A stretch of 64,000 nucleotides of DNA from Trametes villosa (Eukaryota > Basidiomycota > Agaricomycetes > Polyporales > Polyporaceae): positions 6,658,001-6,722,000 of the forward strand of contig PUDQ02000001.1 in the NCBI GenBank assembly GCA_002964805.2, in the 5' to 3' direction. The notes below the pieces were generated by a model that was given only the letters and a program-made list of their open reading frames with translations, ran no database searches and was not told the DNA's origin. Position numbers and translations under genes: made by a program. Below, piece by piece: positions 11,204-21,384 of this stretch (position 1 is the stretch's first letter; each line of letters begins with the position of its first letter).

Positions 11204-12093
11204 TCAGTGAAGGAGAACTTGGCCTCTGAATAATTCTCCGCTCACCAAGGACGTAAGTGCGCAGTCGATTAACTCTGCTTTTCCGGGTACGTGCAGGGAT
11301 AACTCGTTATAGTGGTCATATACCAGACTGGCAAGCAGAGAGAGGTAGGATACGAGACGGTGCTCCAGACTCGGTGCATACAAGGAATGAGTATGTGGAA
11401 GAGCCTGATCAGGCGCTCGGATGGTACGCGGCTGGATGGGGACAAGCGCCCATAAACACACTTGCCTCTGACCATGATCATCCTCGCGGGTAGCCTACGT
11501 CTCGCCCGCGCAGAACTTCTGTTCGACTGTGTTGATAAAGAGGGGATCTCATGGTGGATTTGTACTATCCCTGCCAAAGGACGCCAATTGCAGTGCTTGC
11601 ATAACCCAGTTGTCCAGGGAGTCTTTTAGGTGTGCATTTAAATTGTGGGCGCCGGATGCCGCCTGCCATGGCACAAGTACGTCTCTGCGCATCCTTCCCA
11701 TAAGCTGCGCGTTTGATGATCCTCGGACTTCTGATAATGCATGTACAGTCTCGTCGGTGAGGCCTTGAGGCTTGGAAGGCGATCCGGCTGTATAAGCGCA
11801 CTTGTAGCAGGTGATCGAGTATGCGGCGGCGGCTGTGTATGATATCGAGTCTCGACCACCATGTTCACGCGCGCGCATGCCGCCGAGAAGTTTCCTAGGC
11901 CAAAGACGGCGAGGTGGAAGTAAAATGCGGTACATGCAGTGTACTTCGCCTGACAGGCAGTGCGCCAGTCCTCGCCACAGACTCGTATTCGCTGCCGCGT
12001 ATATAGCTGGAGGGAGGGGATCCGGATGCAATTAATTGCCGTCCTGCTTTCCCTTCGCCCCTCCCCACCCGGTCTCTTCGCCCTAGTACACAA
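11204..12093 (-). CDS. Possible multi-exon hypothetical protein
   Basis: Several minus-strand frames here look coding by composition: a block containing YHFHLAVFGLGNFSAACA-like sequence around 11900, a block with GLTDETVHALSEVRGS and LDNWVMQALQLASFGRD around 11770-11560, and a final block with HRLVSYLSLLASLVYDHYNE and AELIDCALTSL ending at a TGA at 11204. Each lies in a different frame, so they would need introns, and I could not fix a complete splice model or a certain start. No domain is recognised. It ends just 70 nt upstream of the TRAPPC11 start codon on the same strand, so it could alternatively be 5' leader sequence of that gene or chance open frames. Confidence 0.3.
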
Positions 12094-12160
12094 GGTATGC
12101 CTTTGCCGAAGATGCGTCGCTTCACATTTTCCTTGTTAACCGAAGCTTTGTTACTTAGTC

Positions 12161-14613
12161 ATGTGGCTACTCTCAACGACACGCCTCGAATTGAAATACT
12201 TCAGTAGCCCCGAAGAGGTTTTGAAAAACTGCCCGTACGTGTGCCCCGTTATGCCAATAATGCATACTTACTAGTGGTGCTAACTCGCGATACTGAGTTC
12301 AGGCCGGGGACCGGCAAACCGGGTTACGCAATCCTGTCGCATGTCTGGGACGACGAGGAGCAATCCTTTGATGAAATCCGGGCGTTGCAGGCCAAAGGCA
12401 AGACGTCGTACAGCACTCCGCTGGTCAGTAGAAAGATACAGGAGTGCGTGAGGCTCGCGAGAGCGCAGGGATTCGCCTGGGTCTGGGACGACACCTGTTG
12501 CATCGACAAGCGCAGCAGCGCGGAGCTGGAAGAGGCGATCAACTCGATGTTTCGGTGGTATGCCGAGGCCACCATATGCTTTGCCTATCTCAAGGATGTC
12601 CCAGACGACTGCCTTCCTGGGGAGTCCGGCGACGCCTCCAAATGCTTTCGCAACAGTATCTGGTTCAAAAGAGGATGGACACTGCAGGAGCTCCTCGCCT
12701 CACGCTATCTCATCTTCCTGTCGAAGAACTGGAACTATCTGGGTACAAAGGCGATGCTGGCAGACGTGTTACAGGAGATTACCGGAATCGGCGCGGATGT
12801 TCTGACCTTCCGCCGCCCACTCCAGCTCGTGCCCGTTGCGGTCAGGATGTCTTGGGCCGCAAACCGTGTGACGAAGAGGGTCGAAGACCAAGCGTACAGT
12901 CTTCTGGGCATCTTCGACGTCTCGATGGCCACGATCTATGGAGAAGGGAGGTATGCCTTCCAACGACTGCAAGGGAAGATCATGAAGCGCCACGCCGATC
13001 ATACCCTCTTCGCTTGGGGACGAACATGGGAACCGGGCGCCACGGGGCTTCGGCATGTGCGAGCTACGGCCTCGGATCCTGAGCTTAGCTCTGCAAGCAA
13101 TCCCGCAGAGCTCGGTTGTCATGATGCTCGGTCAAGGCGCCTGGTATCAGAAGAGTCGCCTTTCGAGCGGGCTCCTCGCGGTACCTCCTTCGCTCCTCCT
13201 TCATTCGAGCACGGCCGGTCTATCTTTGCATCCGGCCCTTCTGACTTTCAGTACGCATCCACCAGTGGCGTTACCCTCATTCCAGCATTGGAAGAAGCCG
13301 TGCGGCAGGTCGCAAAGTGTATCGAGGTCGTGGCCATCACGGAACGAGCATCGTCGGTATGTGCCATATATCACCCATCTACGGTTATGCATAAACTGAC
13401 CAGTGCAGCGCTTACAGCTCGTTCACGAGCCAGTCCATACTAGCTCTTGCGTCCGCTGCACCTTCGCCATCGTCAACGGGACGCCGTTTTCGTTGGCAAT
13501 CCTCCTCTGCAAGGACGCTACCAACAACTGTCTCGCCCTACCTCTTTGGCCCCAGCGCGAAAGTGATTCCTGCCCTCGCACATCTGAGCTCTTCCGTGCT
13601 GGATTGTCATCTCAAGGCAGCTGTGAGGGATACCGCCTGTTCCGGGTGTGTCCCGAGACGATCGCGGCACTACGGAAGCGTGGCTGGAGGCCTTCAGCGG
13701 TGGACGATACGCAAAACAGCGTGTCCGGCGAACACAAGGATTGGCTGGCTACTCCGCTTCCGGCCACTCCACTCCTTTCGCCAACCAAGCTCACTGCGAC
13801 CGTGAAAACTGTCTACGTCACAAACATTCGGTACTCTTCCGCTTCACATCGCGACCACCCCCACCTTCACGGAGAGCCGAGCGGGGTCTTCCTGCCATCA
13901 TGGATCCCTACTTACCTCGCACGTTACAACCTGGAACTAGATGTCGTCTCGACTCAGCGAGTAGGACATACCAGCGTGGCTCCCTTCACGCTCTGTATCA
14001 ACCGGCTTGGAGGACTTCCCGTCGGTACAGAATTCAGGATCCACCTCAACCGTTGCGGGTGGAAGCTCTTCGCCCAGCTCGATTTCATCGATGAAACGCC
14101 TCCTGTCGTAGATCTGTCGCGGCGGAAATCGGTGTCCTACTACTGCGAGGCCTCAGGGCCCGAGCCGCATATGCATCTTAACGCCTGGACGAACGGATCC
14201 CAGAAGTTTTACGGGGGCAAGAAAGTAGTCCAGCTGACAGCAACTCCGTGGCCGACCGCGAGTTCGTATTGCCTTGATATCAGGCTGGGCGGTGTGTACG
14301 CTAGTACACAGAAGCTCGGCACCCTGCCGAACCTCAGGCTCTTCGGCCCCGTAAGTCGGTGCTACCTCTGTCGAATACTGGCGTCTGATGACTCCTTGAT
14401 TGTCAGAGCAGCGAATTCCCAAGGCCCCCTCCTCCCATCGTTCCCATAGCGGGACGAAGGATGTCGCAAAGTGCCGATACGCGCATAAATATTGTACAAG
14501 TAGCAGCGAATCCTGAGCCCCATACTCACTCAGACGCGGTACTAACAGTAAGACATGCATATCCGAGTTTCGAGATTGGGCATTCAATGACACAACATCG
14601 GGCAGGGACCTAG
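12161..14613 (+). CDS. HET-domain (heterokaryon incompatibility) protein
   Basis: HET-domain proteins mediate non-self recognition and programmed cell death in filamentous fungi; most Agaricomycete members are uncharacterised. Exon 1 (12161-12234) gives MWLLSTTRLELKYF. Exon 2 (12303-13356) carries the HET blocks in order: GYAILSHVWDDEEQSF, FAWVWDDTCCIDK, SSAELEEAINSMFRWY, IWFKRGWTLQELLA and EDQAYSLLGIFDVSMATIYGEG. Exon 3 begins at 13409 after a 52-nt intron. The N-terminal start is typical of this subfamily and precedes the first HET block by one 68-nt intron. At the 3' end a GTAAGT donor at 14351 and a CAG acceptor at 14406 enclose a 56-nt intron that opens a further 68 codons to a TAG at 14613, giving about 758 residues; without splicing the frame stops at 14449. 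No STAND or other effector domain is recognised in the long C-terminal half, which appears beta-rich. Confidence 0.85.
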
Positions 14614-15059
14614 CAGTAGTCCAGAAGCATCAAACGGCATACATCATCGAGCAGAGGATGAAGAGGCAGGCAACCAGGGCGGGTTGAGGGTAGTAAAGGT
14701 AAATGCGGGGAAGGACGACAAGCATAATGGCACATCCGGGGCAGGGAAGCAGGTTGCGCGGGCCCTCCGTACGCTTCGCACGTTTTTCTCGAACTTCTAG
14801 CAGAATAAAGCGGCGCCAGATCGATGCAGGGTATACGAGATGGTGGACATGGGAAGTTCGAGCACGTACACGAGCGGATCCGTCAGGCGTGACTGGGGAA
14901 AGAGTAGGGGTATTCACCTACAAGCGCGAGATAAACACTGCAGGCAGGGGTTCAACGTTCATCCGTGCAGTGAATGTTATAAATCGGTTGTACATCCTTT
15001 GATGCCCATGTAGGAAAGAGCGTGCGAACGCACGCCAGATGTGTATTGTACAAACCAGT
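14614..15059. other. Convergent intergenic region
   Basis: A 95-codon minus frame (14917-14630) ends in two hydrophobic stretches but has no splice-consistent partner and no recognisable similarity, so it is not called. The region probably contains the 3' ends of the HET gene and of the amidase gene. Confidence 0.35.
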
Positions 15060-17350
15060 TTACGACCCAAACACCCGCGAACCCGTCTCCACCGTGCTTA
15101 GTATTCCTGCGTCTTGCAACGCGGCGAACAAGTTAAACAGCATCAGATCCTAGAGTTGACGATGTCAGCATTTAGCCTTGTAAACCCCGAGCTCATCGAC
15201 TACTCACGCATCCCTTCGCTGTGACGAAGCTCAGAGTTACGGGCAGGAACTCCGTCTTCCCTGTGATCGTAGAGTTGAAAGGCGCTTCACCAACTGCATT
15301 AACACAGCGCGGTGAGCAGACAAGTACAGCGTCAAATGGACATTCACAGAGTACTCACTCGGCACCACCATATCCGGAACCTCGGCGTGCACCGCGATCC
15401 TGCCAGATGCGAACCCAAGGGGGGCAGAAGGTGCACTGCATCAAACGCACGTCAGCTATCACGTCGCACAAAGTACAGCATATCCACATACCTGATGTAC
15501 CGGTTCCTGTAGTTAGTCCCACCCGAGCTCTGCGGGTAGAGCAAGATGCCGTCCGCACACGTCTCCGGGTCGCCCGCCTTGACGACCTCATCTGCGAACC
15601 AATCCATGAAGATGGTCTTGTTCGTCAGTGCCTCCTCCTTGCGCCCGTCAGGCAAGGCACGACCGTAGTTCCACCGCGCGAGCGGCGCGGGGTCGATGAA
15701 CGGCATGCGCCCCCCGTTCACAGCGCCGAAGTCCGCCATGAACGGGTCCGCGACTAGGGCAATCTGGTCGAGGGTGATCAAGTCTGCGTACGTCGTGGAC
15801 AGCAGGCTTTGCAGCGTGGGGGCGGAGACGTTGGTCGGCTTCGTTGTGTTCCACATGCTCGCGAACGTGACTTCTGTGCGCGTTGTGTTCAAGAAGCTCT
15901 CGAGCTTGCTAATGAACGTGTTGAAGGTCGCGTGGGCCGTACCCGCAGCAGGAGGGTCGGAGAGGAGGCTCCCACCGAAGAAGTCCACGGGGAAGATGAT
16001 TTTCTTCGGGAATTTCGAGAACTGCAGCAACGCATCAGCACGCTCCCAGCTCACGGCGAGACAGGACGCTGCTCACCGACGTGAAGTTCTGGTACCACCA
16101 ATGCCCGGCAGCAGCCCACAGCTTCGCATCCCTTGCAAAGATGCCCGCCGTATCCAGCTCCGGCGACAGCGGCATCACATCGTCCAGGCTGACTGCCCCA
16201 TGCGACGGCCGGTTGCCAAACACGCCATTCGCGCCCGCCGGTCCGCGCATCGACCCGCCCGTGTCGCTGCCCACAGCAAAGTCCAGCCACGGATATGCGG
16301 CAGTCGCCGTGCCCGGGCCCGTCGACGAGCTGCTCCCGTCCTGGTAGCCGTCCCCGCGCGGGTTGTACGGCGCGTGCAGGTCGACCCAGTCGTCCGTCGC
16401 GGTCTCCCCGTTCGCGAACTGCGACGTCTTCGCCTTGCCCACGAGCACCATCCCGCCATCGAGCAGGCGCTGGATCGCGGGCGCGGTGCGCGCCTTCGGC
16501 GGGTAGAGCTGCCAGAACGCGCGGTTGCCGCACCCGGTGCGGAGGCCCTTGACGTCGTAGATGTCCTTCACGGCGAGGCGGAACCCGGCGAGCGGCTTCT
16601 CGGGCGTGGGCGTGAAGTAGAGACGGGAGGGGACGCCGATGGTCTCGGTCGACGCTCCCGGCACGCGTGCGGGCAGGATGTCGAACCCGCCCTGGCCGTC
16701 GGGGATCGTTCCGTACAGGAAGGACTGGTTCTCGTCGTTGTACAGACGGAAGGCTGGGGGCGGATTCAGCTACTATCACTCGGATATATCGACTGTTCGA
16801 GCACTGACCTTCGAAGATATTGCCAGTAGCGGACTCCAGGAAGTACGGCCCCGACGGCAGCGGCGTCTTCAGGCTGACTCCCAAGGGGAAGCTCTTGGAT
16901 CGCAAGACAAAGTCGATGCCGAACTTCCTTTGGACGCCCCCAAGCGAAGTCAGCGGCTTCCCGTGCGTGCCGTTGAAGGTGATGTACACGCCTGTTCACG
17001 GGAGCTTGTCAGCAAACCTGTCGTGAAATTCGTGTCTTTGAGAACGCACCAGTAAGGAAGGCTTCGCTCCAAACATCATCCCTAGCAGTCCACTCAGCGA
17101 TGGTCTGCTCAAGGGCGTTCTGGTCAAACACCGTCTTCGAAGTCGGGATCACCGAGAACGGGATCAAGTCCCCAGACGCAGGCTTGATGAGCGCCGCGGC
17201 GTTATGGAGGGAAGAGACCGGCGTCGGCGGCACGAAGTACGAGACGTTCCCTAGGGTGAGCGTCCGCCCGGTGTGCTGGACGCTGACCTGTACCGCGACG
17301 CCGCTGGACGCGAGACCGAGCACAAAACCGACGAGAGCGATGAAGTGCAT
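15060..17350 (-). CDS. Secreted amidase-signature family enzyme
   Basis: Predicted to hydrolyse an amide bond outside the cell; substrate unknown. The start [19 protein letters not shown] is a clear signal peptide; an in-frame Met twelve codons upstream would spoil it. The amidase signature residues are visible: catalytic Lys in [16 protein letters not shown], the cis-Ser in the [12 protein letters not shown] stretch, and the nucleophile Ser in [13 protein letters not shown], with the following [13 protein letters not shown]. Six introns join in phase, for example after FLTG (58 nt), at NFTS/FSKFPKK (60 nt), at [23 protein letters not shown] and AKGC/DLMLF. The C terminus reads [18 protein letters not shown] roughly 130-residue N-terminal extension precedes the amidase core, as in related secreted basidiomycete amidases. 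Expected length is about 630 residues. It is transcribed towards the HET gene. Confidence 0.9.
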
Positions 17351-17751
17351 CTCGACCCTCGAAGACGGATGCCTAAGCCCAAGCAAGGACAGAGCTCTCG
17401 CTGCGTTCTTATACCCAGCGCGCAGTCGGAAATTACGGGACTTGACCCCGAGTCAATGAACTGGTGGCGGCTATCGACAGTACGGCATTGCGGTCTTGAG
17501 GTTCACCCTTCGTGCCTTCCACAGCTCCCGTCATCCCAGCCGCACGTCCACGATCCTGAGTGGCCGCCGCAGTACGCCCTCGGAAATCGAAGGAGATAAG
17601 GCCGCAAAGCCTGAGTAAGTCCGACCTTATCGTCGATCGCCCATGAGGGCTGCTGCGATACGTCGAGCGCGCCCGCCGCGCCGTCGGCTCGCCGCCACCG
17701 CGCTCGGCAACGTGACCGCGTCGAGTGTCGTAAACAAGTCCGCGTACCTGC
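17351..17751. other. Intergenic upstream of amidase
   Basis: Promoter side of the amidase gene. Overlapping minus-strand frames at 17433-17942 run into the tandem repeat and are not supported as coding. No motif stands out. Confidence 0.35.
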
Positions 17752-18886
17752 CGGGGACATGTTTGAAGATAACCGCTGTCTGAGCGGCGGCTGCCGAGGA
17801 GACGACTGGAGAGGAGGCGACTTCCAAGCCGCAGCGTGGAGGTGCTTATTGATTGAAAACGGTATGATTTCATTTGGCGGTGACGTCGGAGGGCTTGGAG
17901 GGTGGCCGGTGTAGTGCATGCCGATTCGTAAGTGAAGTCCACGTCCTTTCTCTATAATTCAGACAGTCCGCCCAGTGTCGACCTCTCGCATACACAAGCG
18001 AGCATGCTTACTGTAGGTTCCTCGACATTCAACTGCTCCTCTGAGGATATGACGACGGCCGCGAGGTGTTGCATGCGCAGGCTATCCAAACGCTCCCCTG
18101 CAACCTGAATGGGCGCCTAACCCTGGCCGTTCGATGATGTACCCGCCACAAAGGGGACACAAAGACCTATTAAGCACCTCAGTACATCTATCGCAACATG
18201 TGGCCTACACGAGTCCTCACATACGCGGCAGACCACACACTTGCGATCCGCCCAAAGTGCTTTATCCACCGAGGAGTAGAAAACGGCGCACCGCGAGCAC
18301 CCTGCTGCAGCTCACCAACACACACCCTCTACCAGATCGCTCTCATCCTCTACATTTTTTCGCCGCATACCACGCAACCAGTATGATGGGACTCACCGAA
18401 ATTATGAAGGCGGCATTCGACTACATGTTCGGGCTGCAGCTCGAGACGCGTACGTGGCGCCACTCGGCGTACGCGCACCCGGCTGACATGACAAGAGCAG
18501 CACCGAGCTCGGAAAACGACAGATTCCCCGCGCGCGCCGTAGAGAGGCCGCCCCAGGCGTTCGACGAGGAGTGGGAGGCGATGGCGTTCCCGCAACCGTA
18601 CTTCTCGTTCACGGGTCAAATCCCGACTCGCGTACTTCCGGCGTGGCGGTGAAGGGGTGGAATGAAAGGATGATATTCAGGGATTCGATGAGATGTACTT
18701 CTTTCCGGTAGTCAGCGGTGTTGTTGTATGAATGTAGTCGGGATGTACTCGTACCTGCACCTGAAGTCAGACTCGGCTCTGCTCAGCGACTGTGCTTTGT
18801 TCCCCGCCCCAGTACGTTGCCTGCACGTTGTATGATGCCTCCACGCCCGCCGTTGCCGGCCTCGGTATGTTCCACGCTAAGCATCA
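17752..18886. repeat. Tandem direct duplication, copy A
   Basis: First unit of a diverged direct repeat. Matching landmarks with copy B occur in the same order: TTTGAAGATA (17770 vs 18907), GACTTCCAAGCCGC (17819 vs 18956), GGAGGGTGGCC (17896 vs 19047), GCATGCGCAGG (18071 vs 19207), GCCACAAAG near 18145 vs 19274, the small-protein ORF, and TTGTTGTATGAATG (18721 vs 19687). The copies differ by substitutions and many indels, so the duplication is not recent. Confidence 0.8.
18383..18652 (+). CDS. Small protein of unknown function, duplicated locus copy A
   Basis: An open frame starting MMGLTEIMKAAFDYMFGLQL and ending in PYFSFTGQIPT then RVLPAWR. A possible 51-nt intron (18450-18500, GTACGT..GCTGAC..CAG) is a multiple of three, so the product is 72 residues if spliced and 89 if not. 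The N terminus is a short amphipathic helix, the middle is Pro/Ser-rich and acidic (AFDEEWEAMAF), and the C terminus is aromatic. No signal peptide, no CaaX box and no known family. The same N-terminal block and the tail PYFSF..PAWR reappear in the downstream duplicate, which argues that the frame was once under selection. Function unknown. Confidence 0.5.
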   Translation: MMGLTEIMKAAFDYMFGLQLETRTWRHSAYAHPADMTRAAPSSENDRFPARAVERPPQAFDEEWEAMAFPQPYFSFTGQIPTRVLPAWR

Positions 18887-19861
18887 AGCGACAATGGCAC
18901 ACCATCTTTGAAGATAGTCGCGGTTTGAACGGTGGCTCACGAGGGAGGAGGCGCCGACTTCCAAGCCGCGGCGCGGTAGTGGCTGGTTTGTTTGTTCTCG
19001 AATGGGATATGACTTCGTTTAGTGGTGCCGTTGAACTTGAAGGGTTTGGAGGGTGGCCGCAGTGGTGCATACCGATTCGTGGTATAATTGTCGAAATACT
19101 TCCCGCCAAGCGTCGACCTCTCACACACACGAGCTAGTATGCTTACTGCAGGCTCCTCGATACGCGACAGCTCATATGATGATATGGCGAGGGCCACGAA
19201 GGCTTGCATGCGCAGGTTACCCAGTTCCTCTCTTGCCGTCGGCGCTAAAGCCTGACTGTTTCGCGATGTTCTCGCCACAAAGGGAACACAAAAACCTGCT
19301 GAGCACTTCAGTACATTCGTCACAGCATGTGGCGAACACGACTCTCACCCTTGTCATTCAACCAGAGAGCTTATTCCACTGAGGAGTAGAAACCGGCGCG
19401 CCGCGAACACCCTTCACTGGCTTAATATAGTACGACTTACAGGAATCATGAAAACCGCGTTCGACTACATGTTCGGTCTCCAACTCGAGACGGGTGCGTG
19501 ACGCCACTTGGTTTACGCGTCCGCAGCAGACATTCGACGACGAGTGGACTGTGGGAGGCGATGGTGTTCCCCCTGCCGTACTTCTCGTTCGCGGGCAAGG
19601 CTACTCCAGCGTGGCGATGAGGCGGCGGGATGATTGGATAATATTCGGAGCTACTGAACAATGTACATCTTCCTGAATGTTGTCAGCGGTGTTGTTGTAC
19701 GAATGCAATTGGGATGTACTCTTACCGGCACTCGAACACGGGCACGGGCTCACACCGACTGTGCGTTGTTCACGCCTCAGCGCGTTGCCTGCGCGCCTGG
19801 GATCAAGACATACACATATTCTTAATGTCCTCGGCACGTCTATAGTGAGTAGGAGCGACAA
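18887..19861. repeat. Tandem direct duplication, copy B
   Basis: Second unit of the duplication, about 160 nt shorter than copy A. The repeat junction word CGACAATGGCA occurs at 18887 and again at the right border near 19857, consistent with a unit about 1 kb long. The borders are judged by eye and are accurate to perhaps 30 nt. Confidence 0.75.
19448..19620 (+). pseudogene. Broken duplicate of the small-protein gene
   Basis: Counterpart of the 18383-18652 gene. It keeps MKTAFDYMFGLQLET (one Lys/Thr-type change from copy A), the donor-like GTGCGT at the same place, and the tail PYFSFAGKATPAWR. It has lost the first ATG pair, most of the Pro/Ser-rich middle, and has gained a seven-base insertion (ACTGTGG, about 19548-19554) inside the EEWEAMAF block, so no single splice form joins head and tail in frame. 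This is a decayed paralogue. Confidence 0.65.
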
Positions 19862-20238
19862 TGGCATGAGAGGACAAAGTGATGGTTGCGAACAAAGACA
19901 GGCCTAGGACACGACGCGCGCCTGCCTAGCCTACTATACCCACGTGGCCGCACACATTCTGCCGGATTTGGCACTCCCTTTCAAGTTGTTTCGTCGCGGT
20001 CGCGACTTCCCATCGCTTAAGTACAAGGTAGCAGACTAGAAGAGCACAGATGGTCGTATAAAATGCCAGAGAGGGTTGGCGGAAGATCTTCGTTCGTTGA
20101 TCGACCTCTCTGTATCCCGGCCTCTCAGTCTCTCAACGCCCGGCACTGTACGCATACCACTGCACTCGCATCCATATACCTCGCATCCAGATACCACCGC
20201 ATCCTACTTCCTTTCAACGAATCACACGCAAAGTCACG
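19862..20238. other. Promoter region of the small secreted protein gene
   Basis: Contains a TATAAAA box at 20057-20063 and a long pyrimidine/CA-rich leader running to the ATG at 20239. No other feature recognised. Confidence 0.4.
20057..20063 (+). promoter_or_regulatory. TATA box of the small secreted protein gene
   Basis: TATAAAA about 180 nt upstream of the ATG, followed by a CT-rich leader typical of strongly expressed fungal genes. The distance leaves room for a 5' leader of about 140 nt. Confidence 0.4.
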
Positions 20239-20633
20239 ATGTACGCACGCGCCATCCAGACCCTCACGCTCGTTTTTGCTATCTCCTCCACTCTCGGTAC
20301 GTCCGCCCGCTGCGAGGATTGTCTGGGGACTCGCGTGTGCTAATACTTGTCTGAGCAGTGTCCGCATCCCCCGCGCCCATAGACCCCCAGCAAGCCAACG
20401 TTATCGCGCAAAACCACAACAGTGGCTGCTCAGGACCTCATGGATGCGCAGGGGTGAGTGACATATCCATCGAGGAAGATGTGTATCCTCAAAGCTGGCC
20501 TTCGCTATAGGTTAACGCGACCATCGACGCGGTATCCAACTCTGGGGCCCTGTCCGCCCTGGGCCAAGCACCCGCCGTCGTAGCCATCGGCGTCGCGGCC
20601 GCCGGCGGTCTCTCCGTCCTCGGCCTCCTATAG
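20239..20633 (+). CDS. Small secreted protein with GPI-like C terminus (91 residues)
   Basis: Three exons, 20239-20296, 20359-20453 and 20511-20633, join in phase through introns of 62 and 57 nt with good GTACGT and GTGAGT donors. The product starts MYARAIQTLTLVFAISSTLVSA, a signal peptide with cleavage expected before SPAPID. The mature part has two Cys (SGCSGPHGCAG), one N-glycosylation site (NAT) and a C-terminal hydrophobic run (PAVVAIGVAAAGGLSVLGLL) after a small-residue stretch NSGALS, which looks like a GPI-attachment signal or a membrane-active tail. It is not a hydrophobin, which needs eight Cys. No family is recognised; it could be a cell-surface or effector-like protein. Scans for single open frames miss it because no exon is long. 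Confidence 0.7.
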
Positions 20634-21384
20634 AGGGACTGGGACGGGCCCAGTCTTCCCCTGCCGCGGGGACCACCATCACACTGATTGTCCATAAGGA
20701 CTGCAGCTCGGACTGCCATTCGTTTAGCATATGTATTATTGGTTAATTATGGAAGCACCCTGTATAGAACTCACCGCAACATCCGGATATCTCGTCGATG
20801 CGGACAGCCATGACATGGAGCGACTTCTGCGACTTGAGGCTTGAGCACCTCCGACAGGGCTTCGGGTCGGGGACTGTGCAGGAAGCGGGACATCTGGATA
20901 TCCCGATAGAAGGAGCGGGTACCTTGACATCGAAGTCTATTCATGCTTCAAAACCTAGTGGCCAACAAACGTGCCGGGCCCTCGGAGCAGAACTGTCGGG
21001 CGAGAATAGTCCAGAGCTTCACGCGAAAGGTGTGCAAGTACATTTGTCGCATGCGAGCAGCCCTGCTGCTAGAGCCACAGAGGAGGTCCGAGATTGAGAG
21101 TACGCGTCGCAAAGGAAATGCTCCAAGCCGAGTGCGAACTTCAGGGAGGCCGTAGCATCGATCGACTCGGGGCGGAACGCCGTCCGCAGTTCCACTGGCC
21201 AGGGCGTAGATGACTCGATCGTCGCTGAGCTACATACGCGCCGTCGTCGACGCGTCGTTGGTGATATTGTCGCCGTGAGCATCCTCTTCTTGTTACGACG
21301 GTCATATCTGGAAACGTGAGTACCATACACAAACGTGGTGGTGAAAGCTCACTTTCCTCAAGCGCCCTCCCCGCAGCGCTAGCC
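20634..21384. other. Intergenic, no supported gene
   Basis: Short overlapping frames on both strands without recognisable domains. Probably the 3' end of the secreted-protein gene and the promoter of the acetyltransferase. Confidence 0.4.

Noticed and set aside
14630..14917. 95-codon minus frame with hydrophobic C terminus
   Set aside because: Lies in the convergent 3' region between the HET and amidase genes, with no family and no transcript signal visible.
16639..17055. Plus-strand frames antisense to the amidase
   Set aside because: Shadows of the amidase exons; the minus-strand model carries the full amidase signature.
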